Shown piece by piece: positions 58,367-64,000 of a stretch of 64,000 nucleotides of DNA (within the stretch, counting starts at the first letter, position 1; each line of letters opens with the position of its first letter). Below the pieces are notes generated by a model, which worked only from the letters and a program-made list of their open reading frames with translations, did not search any database and was not told the origin of the DNA. Position numbers and translations under genes: made by a program. The stretch is from JALHVH01 sp964585685 (GTDB lineage: Bacteria > Acidobacteriota > Aminicenantia > Aminicenantales > Saccharicenantaceae): NCBI GenBank assembly GCA_964585685.1, contig CAZPEP010000026.1:124001-188000 (forward strand), read 5' to 3'.

Positions 58367-59119
58367 TCAGCCGAAGCGCCCGGTGATATAGTCTTCCGTC
58401 CTCGAGTCCGAGGGATTGGTGAAGATCTTTTTGGTCTCCCCGAATTCGACGAGCTCCCCCAGGAAGAAGTATCCGGTGAAGTCGGAAACTCGGGCCGCCT
58501 GCTGCATGTTGTGGGTCACGATGACGATGGTGTACCGCTTCTCCAACTCATACATCAGGTCCTCGATCCTGGCAGTGGCAATCGGGTCGAGGGCCGAACA
58601 GGGCTCGTCCATGAGGAGGATCTCGGGTTCGACGGCGACGACCCGCGCAATGCACAGCCTCTGTTGCTGTTCTCCGGACAGTTCGAGGGCGTTCCTCCCG
58701 AGCCTGTCCTTGAGCTCCTCCCAGAGGTGGACCGATTCGAGGCTCCGTTCGAGCCGCGCCTGGACCGTCGAGCGGTCCGTAACCCCGTGGACCCTCAGGC
58801 CGTAGGTGACATTGTCGAAGATGCTCAGGGGGAACGGATTCGGCCGCTGGAAGACCATGCCGACCTTCTTGCGCAGCGCGAGGAGGTCGGTCCCGGGCCG
58901 ATAGATGTCCTCGCCGTCGACGGCGACCCGTCCGGTGATCCGGACGCCCTCGATGAGGTCGTTCATCCGGTTCAGGGTCCTGAGAAAGGTCGACTTGCCG
59001 CAGCCCGACGGCCCTATCAGGGCCGTGATACGCTTTTCCTCTATGCTCAGGTCGACGCTCTTGAGGGCCTGGAAATTCCCGTAGAAGAGCGAAAGGTTTC
59101 GGACTTCGATGATGCTCAT
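58367..59119 (-). CDS. pstB: Phosphate transporter ATPase PstB2 with LSGEQ signature
   Basis: 250 residues. Walker A GPSGCGKST (36-44), Q-loop Gln91 in GMVFQRPNPFP, Walker B ILLMDEPCSALD, and H-loop His203 in VTHNMQQA are all normal. The signature is LSGEQ (147-151), with Glu150 instead of Gly (codon GAA at 58670-58672). It aligns without gaps to PstB1, encoded just upstream. A heterodimer is proposed in which this subunit supplies the intact nucleotide pocket and PstB1 the intact signature. The ATG at 59119 is 4 nt after the PstB1 stop; the ribosome site is weak. Confidence 0.9.
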   Translation of the reverse strand: MSIIEVRNLSLFYGNFQALKSVDLSIEEKRITALIGPSGCGKSTFLRTLNRMNDLIEGVRITGRVAVDGEDIYRPGTDLLALRKKVGMVFQRPNPFPLSIFDNVTYGLRVHGVTDRSTVQARLERSLESVHLWEELKDRLGRNALELSGEQQQRLCIARVVAVEPEILLMDEPCSALDPIATARIEDLMYELEKRYTIVIVTHNMQQAARVSDFTGYFFLGELVEFGETKKIFTNPSDSRTEDYITGRFG

Positions 59120-59123
59120 GAGC

Positions 59124-59876
59124 TTATCCGAACCTCCCCCGGAGATAATCGTCGGTCCGCTGGTCGGAGGGGGCCGTGAAGATCCTGTCCGTGTCGCCGA
59201 CCTCGACGAGCTCCCCGTTAAGGAAGAACGCCGTCCGGTCAGCGACACGGGCCGCCTGTTTGGTGTTGTTGGTTACGAGGACGATCGTGTACTCAACCTT
59301 CAGTCGGCGGAGAGAATCCTCGATCTTTCGAGTTGATATGGGGTCCAGGCCCGAACTCGGCTCGTCGAGGAGGATGAACTCGGGCTTGAGGGCGAGGACC
59401 CGGGCTATGCAGAGCCGCTGCTGTTGCCCGCCGGACAGCTTGAGAGCCGAGGTGTCCAGCCTGTCCTTGACCTCATCCCAGAGCCCGGCCTTCTCCAAGC
59501 AGTCCCGGACGAGGTGGTCGAGATCGGACCGGCCCCGGCGTCCAAGGAGCCGCGTCCCGAAGGCGACGTTCTCGAAGATCGACCGGGGCAGGGGGATAGG
59601 CGTCGCGAAGACCATACCCAGTTTCCGCCTGAGCTCAGCGACGTTGACGCCCGGACCGTAGATACTCCTCCTATCGATCTCGATGGCCCCCTCGGTCCGC
59701 GAGCCACGGACGAGATCGTTCATCCGGTTGAGGGCGCCAAGGAACGTCGACTTACCGCTCCCCGCCGGTCCGATGACGCTCAGGATCTCCTTCCTGTTGA
59801 TATCGAGGGTGATCCCCCGGAGGGTTCGGACCGTCCCGAACCAGTGGCTGAAGTCCCGGAAGGCCGCGGCGATCAT
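59124..59876 (-). CDS. pstB: Phosphate transporter ATPase PstB1 lacking Q-loop Gln and H-loop His
   Basis: 250 residues. Walker A GPAGSGKST, signature LSGGQ (147-151) and Walker B ILLDEPSSGLD are normal. The Q-loop reads GMVFATPIPLP with Ala91 for Gln (codon GCG, 59604-59606), and the H-loop reads VTNNTKQA with Asn203 for His (codon AAC, 59268-59270). The catalytic side is therefore degenerate while the signature is intact, the reverse of PstB2. The ATG overlaps the pstA stop in ATGA. The two genes are tandem copies that have become specialised. Confidence 0.9.
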   Translation of the reverse strand: MIAAAFRDFSHWFGTVRTLRGITLDINRKEILSVIGPAGSGKSTFLGALNRMNDLVRGSRTEGAIEIDRRSIYGPGVNVAELRRKLGMVFATPIPLPRSIFENVAFGTRLLGRRGRSDLDHLVRDCLEKAGLWDEVKDRLDTSALKLSGGQQQRLCIARVLALKPEFILLDEPSSGLDPISTRKIEDSLRRLKVEYTIVLVTNNTKQAARVADRTAFFLNGELVEVGDTDRIFTAPSDQRTDDYLRGRFG

Positions 59877-60709
59877 GAATATTTCCTGATGAAGCGTTCC
59901 ATGAGGTAATAGGTGATGACGTTGATGACGAGGATAGCGATGACAAGCACGGCCGCCGTCCCGTAGGCGTTGGGCATCGAGATCCCTTCGCGAGCCAAAA
60001 TGTAGAAATGGACCGCCATGGTCCGCGACGAGGAGAAGACGGACGTGGGGATGTGGAGGGCGCTCCCGGCTGTGAAAATGACCGCGGCCGTCTCGCCGAT
60101 GCTCCGGCCGATGCTCAGGATGACCCCGGTAACGATCCCCGGCAGGGCCGCCGGCAGGACGACCCGCGTGACCATCTGCCACCGCGTGCTCCCGAGGGAG
60201 AAGCTGACCTGGCGGTAGGTCGCCGGGACGCTCCGGATGGCCTCCTCGCTCGTCCGGATGATCGTCGGCAGGATCATGAAGGCGAGGGTTAGCCCGCCGC
60301 TCAGGATGGACCAGCCGAACCGGAACTTGGTCACGAAGAGGATGAACCCGAAGAGGCCGAAGATGATCGAGGGGATTCCGGCCAGGCAGTCGGCCCCGAA
60401 CCGGATGATCCGTGTGACCCGGTTCTCCCAGGTGTATTCCGTGAGGAAGATGGCCGTGCCCACCCCGAGCGGGGCCGCGATGAGAACGGCGACGCCCGTC
60501 AGGACGATCGTCCCGACAACCGTCGAAAAGATCCCCCCGGACCGGCCCATATCCACCGGACTCTGGAAGAGGAACGAGAGGTCGAGGACGGGGATCCCCT
60601 TCCGGAGGATGAAGACGATGATGAAGAGCAGGATAAAGACCGTGATCGCCGTGAACAGCGCCAGGACGGCCCGGACAACGCTCTGCTCTAGCCTGGGGCC
60701 GACGCGCAT
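59873..60709 (-). CDS. pstA: Phosphate ABC transporter permease PstA
   Basis: 278 residues with six hydrophobic segments. VGTAIFLTEYTWENRVTRI, GIPSIIFGLFGFILFV and the cytoplasmic loop SLGSTRWQMVTRVVLPAALPGIVTG (EAA-type contact with the ATPase; quoted in part) are family hallmarks. With PstC it forms the phosphate channel. The gene overlaps pstB1 by 4 nt and begins 4 nt after pstC. Confidence 0.93.
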   Translation of the reverse strand: MRVGPRLEQSVVRAVLALFTAITVFILLFIIVFILRKGIPVLDLSFLFQSPVDMGRSGGIFSTVVGTIVLTGVAVLIAAPLGVGTAIFLTEYTWENRVTRIIRFGADCLAGIPSIIFGLFGFILFVTKFRFGWSILSGGLTLAFMILPTIIRTSEEAIRSVPATYRQVSFSLGSTRWQMVTRVVLPAALPGIVTGVILSIGRSIGETAAVIFTAGSALHIPTSVFSSSRTMAVHFYILAREGISMPNAYGTAAVLVIAILVINVITYYLMERFIRKYS

Positions 60710-60713
60710 GGGG

Positions 60714-61571
60714 TTAGGCCTTCCTCCGTGAGGATGTCGCGTTGGCGATCGTATTTAGGACCATGATGATAACGAAGAGGATGACCCCGGTCGCGAATAG
60801 GGCTTCCCGGTGCTCCCCGCTTGCGTAGCCCATCTCCAGGGCAATATTCGAGGTCAGAGTCCGGACGGGCGCGAGAACCGAACCGGGAATGTGGACCGCG
60901 TTCCCGGCCACCATGATCACCGCCATGGTCTCGCCGATAGCCCGACCCATGCCAAGGATAATGCTCGCTACGATTCCAGAGCGGGCGGCCGGGAAGAGGA
61001 CCATCTTCGTCGTCTGCCACCGGGTCGCTCCCAGGGCAATCGAGCCTTCCCGGTACGTCGGCGGCACGGCCAGGAGGGAATCGATGGAGATGCTGATGAT
61101 CGTCGGTAGAATCATGATCCCCAGGATAACCGACGCGGCCAAGACCGAAAGGCCAGGCCCTCCGAACGTCTCGCGGATGAATGGAACGAGGATGACGATG
61201 CCCATGAAGCCATAGACGACCGAGGGAATGCCCGCCAGGAGCTCGATCACCGGCTTGACGAGCCGCCGTGTCCTCTTCGTGGAGAACTCGGTTAGGAAGA
61301 CGGCACAGGAAAGCCCGAGGGGGACGCCGATGACGAGGGCCCCAAAGGTTACCATCAGCGAGCCGGCGATCATGGGCAGGAGACCGAAGCTTTTCTCAGA
61401 AGGGTACCAGTCCATGCCCGCCAGGAAGCTCTTGAAGCCGTACTTGAACATGATGGGCGTGCCTTCCATGAAGATGAAGGCGGTGATGACGGCCAGCACG
61501 GAGACGGCGGAGAACGCGACCGCGAGCAGGGCCAGCCGGATCAGACGTTCGTTCCGTTCGAGCCTGTTCAT
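60714..61571 (-). CDS. pstC: Phosphate ABC transporter permease PstC
   Basis: 285 residues with six hydrophobic segments. VPLGLSCAVFLTEFSTKRTRRL and ELLAGIPSVVYGFMG, and the loop ALGATRWQTTKMVLFPAARSGIVAS (in part), are typical. Partner of PstA in the inner membrane. It lies 9 nt after pstS and 4 nt before pstA in a tight operon. Confidence 0.93.
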   Translation of the reverse strand: MNRLERNERLIRLALLAVAFSAVSVLAVITAFIFMEGTPIMFKYGFKSFLAGMDWYPSEKSFGLLPMIAGSLMVTFGALVIGVPLGLSCAVFLTEFSTKRTRRLVKPVIELLAGIPSVVYGFMGIVILVPFIRETFGGPGLSVLAASVILGIMILPTIISISIDSLLAVPPTYREGSIALGATRWQTTKMVLFPAARSGIVASIILGMGRAIGETMAVIMVAGNAVHIPGSVLAPVRTLTSNIALEMGYASGEHREALFATGVILFVIIMVLNTIANATSSRRKA

Positions 61572-61580
61572 GGCGCCCCG

Positions 61581-62390
61581 TCACCGGACCGGCAACAGGC
61601 CCTCCTTGCGGATGAGCTCCTGGCCCTCGGGCGACAGGACAAAATCAATAAAATCCCGGCACATCCCGGACGGGACTCCCTTCATCACGAAAAGGAAGGG
61701 GCGGATGAGCTTGTAGGTCCCGTCGCGGATGGCCGCCTCCCCGGGGACCGCTCCATCGAGCGGGAGCGCGAGGACGCGATCGTTGACGAGGCCGAGGGAG
61801 ATGTACCCGATCGCACGGGGGTCCGCGGCGACGATCTCCCGGACGGTTCCGTTCGAATCCTCGACGATAGCGCCCCTCGAGATCCTGACCTTCCCCATGA
61901 CGAGCTCCTGGAACGCACCCCGGGTGCCGGACCCTTCTTCCCGGGTCACGACGGTGATCGGCTGGTCATCCCCCTCGAGGTACTTCCAGCTGGGGATCTC
62001 GCCGCTGAAGATGAGCCGGACCTCCCCCAGGCTGAGCCCCCGGACCGGGTTCGAGGGGTGGACGATCACAGCCAATCCGTCTCTGGCCACGACGATCTCG
62101 TCGAGCGACTTCTCATCGGCCTTGAGCTCCCGCGATGAGGTCCCGATGTCAGCAGCGCCGGAAATGGCCGCCTGGATCCCCGCGCTCGAGCCCCCCCCCT
62201 GGACGTTGACGAAACAGCCCGGTCGCGACTTCAGAAAGGCCTCGGCCCAGCGGTCGGCGAAAGGTTGGACGCTCGTCGAGCCGGCGACGATGATCTCGGT
62301 CCCCGAAGTCCCCCGGGAACACGCCGGGGCGCATCCGGCCGCCGCGATGAAGGCAAGGGCCGACAAGGTCCTCCAACCGTTTGGGATCAT
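61581..62390 (-). CDS. pstS: Phosphate-binding protein PstS
   Basis: 269 residues with a signal and lipobox (LAFIAAAGC), so probably lipid-anchored. GSTSVQPFADRWAEAF and GGGSSAGIQAAISGAADIGTSSRELK form the phosphate pocket, and REEGSGTRGAFQELVM is the second binding loop. It captures phosphate for PstSCAB. First gene of the operon, with promoter TTGACT/TATAAG and AAGGA before the ATG. No phoU, phoB or phoR is seen here. Confidence 0.93.
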   Translation of the reverse strand: MIPNGWRTLSALAFIAAAGCAPACSRGTSGTEIIVAGSTSVQPFADRWAEAFLKSRPGCFVNVQGGGSSAGIQAAISGAADIGTSSRELKADEKSLDEIVVARDGLAVIVHPSNPVRGLSLGEVRLIFSGEIPSWKYLEGDDQPITVVTREEGSGTRGAFQELVMGKVRISRGAIVEDSNGTVREIVAADPRAIGYISLGLVNDRVLALPLDGAVPGEAAIRDGTYKLIRPFLFVMKGVPSGMCRDFIDFVLSPEGQELIRKEGLLPVR

Positions 62391-62413
62391 GGGCGTCTTG
62401 TTATCCTTTTCTG

Positions 62414-62442
62414 CTTATACCAGACAGGTTCCGTCAAGTCAA
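62414..62442 (-). promoter_or_regulatory. Promoter of the pst operon
   Basis: TTGACT (62437-62442), a 17-nt spacer and TATAAG (62414-62419), leader about 17 nt. No Pho box repeat (CTGTCAT-like) was recognised. The -35 lies in the 3' end of the ABC-F gene, so the two are separate units. Confidence 0.6.
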
Positions 62443-64000
62443 ACGCGGCCGGGCGGCCCTCCGGGGCTCTCTCCGGACTCCCCTTCCTCCCCCAGGGCCT
62501 TGAGCTTCTCCTCGAACTCGGCGCCCTTCTCTTCGTGTTCCCGGGTCAACCACTCCAGCTCCATGAAGAGCCTGTCGGTCGAGGTCTTGGTCCGGTGCAT
62601 GGACTTGGAGAGCTCAACGACGCGGGCCCCGTCCTTGGCCCGGGAAGCCTCGATGACGGCTTCATTCATCGCCCGGAGCTCGGTGTCGTTGCGCTCGATC
62701 TCGGCCTCGATATCAGCCATCCTCTTTTCCAGAGGTTTCAGGACCCGGGAGCGCTCGGCGATGATGCCGGACCGAAGCTTCCTCATCCCCTTGGGGTTCT
62801 TCCTGTCGGCCAGGGTCTCGGGCTCGGCAACGTCCCTTACCGGCCTTTCCGCCTCTTCGTTCCAACCGACCTTTTCCAGGAACCGCTGGTAGCCGCCCTC
62901 GTAGACCGTGATCCCCCCGTTCTGGAAGACGATCAGCCGCTCGGCCAGGGCGTGGAGGAACATCTCGTTGTGGGTGACCATGACCACGGCCCCGTCGAAG
63001 TTGTCGAGGGCCTCGAGCAGGGCGTCGCTCGATTCAAGGTCGAGGTGGTTGGTGGGCTCGTCGAGGAGGAGTAAATTGACGGGCGTCGCGATGATCTTGC
63101 CGAGCATCACCCGGCTCTTTTCCCCGCCCGACAGGACGCGGACGGGCTTCAGGGCATCGTCGCCCTCGAAGATCATGGCCCCGGCGATGAGCCGCGGGAG
63201 CTTCGGGTCCTGGGCGACGTTGGCGGCAGCAATCTCGTCGAGGACCGTATTCGCGTCGACGAGGCTCGAGATGTTAGTCTGCTCATAATAGCCCACGGCC
63301 ACCGATTGGGGGCTCACGACCTCCCCCGCCCCGGGCTCGAGGACCCTCGCCATGAGTTTGAGGAGGGTCGTCTTCCCCTTCCCGTTCCTCCCGATGACGA
63401 AGACGCGGTCGCGGGCGCCGATGCTCAGGGTGAAGTTCCGGAGAAGGGGCTTTCCCGACTCGTAGCCGAAGGTCACGCCGTCCATGGTCAGCCCGTACTT
63501 GTGGTGGAACGGCTTTTCGGAGAAGGTGAACTCCAGGTCCTTGATGGCCACGAGTTTATCCTTCTTCTCCATCTTCTCCAGGCTCTTGATACGGGACTGG
63601 ACCATGCCGGCGAGCCTGGCCTTGGCCCGGAACCGGGTGATGAAGAGGTCCATTTCTTTCTGCTTCCGCTCGTCGTTCTGGCGGGTCTTCTCGTAGACCT
63701 CCTCCTCCATGGCGATCTGGGAGTAGTACTTCGCCGTGTCCCCGGCGACCTTCCGGACCTTCTTCCGATGGATGCCCAGGACGTGGGTCACGACCTTGTC
63801 CATGAAGCTCCGGTCGTGGGTGATAAGCATCAGCTCGCCCGGCCAGTCGACTAAGAAGCGCTCGAGCCAGCGGATCGACGTGATGTCGAGGTAATTGTTG
63901 GGCTCGTCGAGGAGGAGCATTTGGTTGTCGGAGAGGAGGACCCGGGCCAGGTTGAGCCGGACCTGATAGCCGCCGGAGAGTTCGGAGGGAGGACGGTCGA
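62439..64000 (-). CDS. ABC-F family ATPase, 5' part missing
   Basis: The gene continues beyond the right edge; about 520 codons are visible. It has the end of a first ATPase domain (ELSGGYQVRLNLAR, MLLLDEPNNYLD, LITHDRSFMD), a charged linker of about 90 residues (FRAKARLAGMVQSRIKSLEK), a complete second domain (Walker A GRNGKGKTT, signature LSGGEKSRVML, Walker B LLLDEPTNHLD, H-loop VTHNEMF) and a coiled-coil C-terminal extension of about 120 residues. There are no membrane segments. ABC-F proteins bind the ribosome E site and act in translation or ribosome protection; this one resembles housekeeping YdiF/Uup-like members, not resistance factors. Confidence 0.88.
   Translation of the reverse strand, partial: DRPPSELSGGYQVRLNLARVLLSDNQMLLLDEPNNYLDITSIRWLERFLVDWPGELMLITHDRSFMDKVVTHVLGIHRKKVRKVAGDTAKYYSQIAMEEEVYEKTRQNDERKQKEMDLFITRFRAKARLAGMVQSRIKSLEKMEKKDKLVAIKDLEFTFSEKPFHHKYGLTMDGVTFGYESGKPLLRNFTLSIGARDRVFVIGRNGKGKTTLLKLMARVLEPGAGEVVSPQSVAVGYYEQTNISSLVDANTVLDEIAAANVAQDPKLPRLIAGAMIFEGDDALKPVRVLSGGEKSRVMLGKIIATPVNLLLLDEPTNHLDLESSDALLEALDNFDGAVVMVTHNEMFLHALAERLIVFQNGGITVYEGGYQRFLEKVGWNEEAERPVRDVAEPETLADRKNPKGMRKLRSGIIAERSRVLKPLEKRMADIEAEIERNDTELRAMNEAVIEASRAKDGARVVELSKSMHRTKTSTDRLFMELEWLTREHEEKGAEFEEKLKALGEEGESGESPGGPPGRV

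Noticed and set aside
1..64000. CRISPR arrays, prophage genes and toxin-antitoxin pairs
   Set aside because: No regularly spaced repeats, cas genes, phage structural genes or typical small paired genes were seen.
62439..64000. Antibiotic-resistance ABC-F
   Set aside because: The visible linker and C-terminal coiled coil fit housekeeping YdiF/Uup-like members; nothing specific to resistance factors is seen.

Overview
The window is GC-rich DNA with almost no spare sequence, from a diderm bacterium. Two predicted outer-membrane barrels, lipoproteins, many signal peptides and SpoIID-, DedA- and Pst-type genes fit a Gram-negative-like cell. The mix of amino-acid catabolism, secreted glycoside hydrolases and DUF2207, DUF3014, DUF4342 and PilZ proteins would suit an Acidobacteriota or Aminicenantes-type organism. 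That placement is inferred from gene content only; no 16S rRNA or marker gene is present. No CRISPR array, phage or intact insertion sequence was seen. The only RNA gene found is tRNA-Pro(GGG) at 54149-54225.

Layout. 1-5.6 kb (minus): a cut-off lipoprotein, an SGNH/Fn3 hydrolase and two polytopic GT-C-like membrane proteins. 5.6-10.9 kb: secreted gamma-glutamyltransferase, divergent from a two-gene iron-sulfur/FAD amino-acid dehydrogenase. 10.9-13.7 kb: a BtuCDF/FecCD-type metal-chelate importer with a palindrome in its promoter. 13.8-16.5 kb: GH20 hexosaminidase plus a CBM9-like protein. 16.6-19.7 kb: DUF4342, lipoprotein, DUF2207 and PilZ. 19.8-24.6 kb: acyl-CoA synthetase, a fused FakA-FakB-like protein and a DUF1295 membrane enzyme. 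24.6-28.4 kb: two outer-membrane proteins, one joining a zinc peptidase, a TolB propeller and a barrel. 28.7-32.0 kb: an operon of permease, 52-residue membrane protein, AstE/AspA-like deacylase and secreted unknown. 32-40.4 kb: serine hydrolase, CBM9-like protein, prolyl-tRNA editing protein, OYE-type flavoenzyme, His-tailed EamA exporter, GH88/105 protein and class IV aminotransferase. 41-45.4 kb: SDR, histidine ammonia-lyase, threonine dehydrogenase and spermidine synthase. 45.5-51.6 kb: SpoIID-like protein, GH97 and an ABC-2 exporter. 51.7-52.1 kb: debris of a transposase. 52.3-57.4 kb: RarA, MerR, tRNA-Pro, cupin, SurE, DedA and a radical SAM protein. 57.5-64 kb: DUF3014, a complete pstSCAB1B2 operon and a cut-off ABC-F ATPase.

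How it fits together: peptide and N-acyl-amino-acid cleavage outside the cytoplasm (gamma-glutamyltransferase, AstE-like enzyme), uptake, and catabolism (HAL, TDH, Fe-S/FAD dehydrogenase, aminotransferase) suggest a peptide and amino-acid consumer that also trims glycans (GH20, GH97, GH88/105).

Most notable. (1) The two PstB proteins carry complementary changes: B1 lacks the Q-loop Gln and H-loop His, and B2 has LSGEQ. This predicts an asymmetric ATPase dimer with one degenerate site. (2) The 28.7-32.0 kb transporter/deacylase operon has its own inverted-repeat operator candidate. (3) Several genes have a consensus -10 box only 6-7 nt before the start codon, so leaderless mRNAs are likely. 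(4) A one-chain fatty-acid-kinase-like fusion lies beside an acyl-CoA synthetase. (5) The histidine ammonia-lyase has Ala-Cys-Gly instead of Ala-Ser-Gly at the MIO site.
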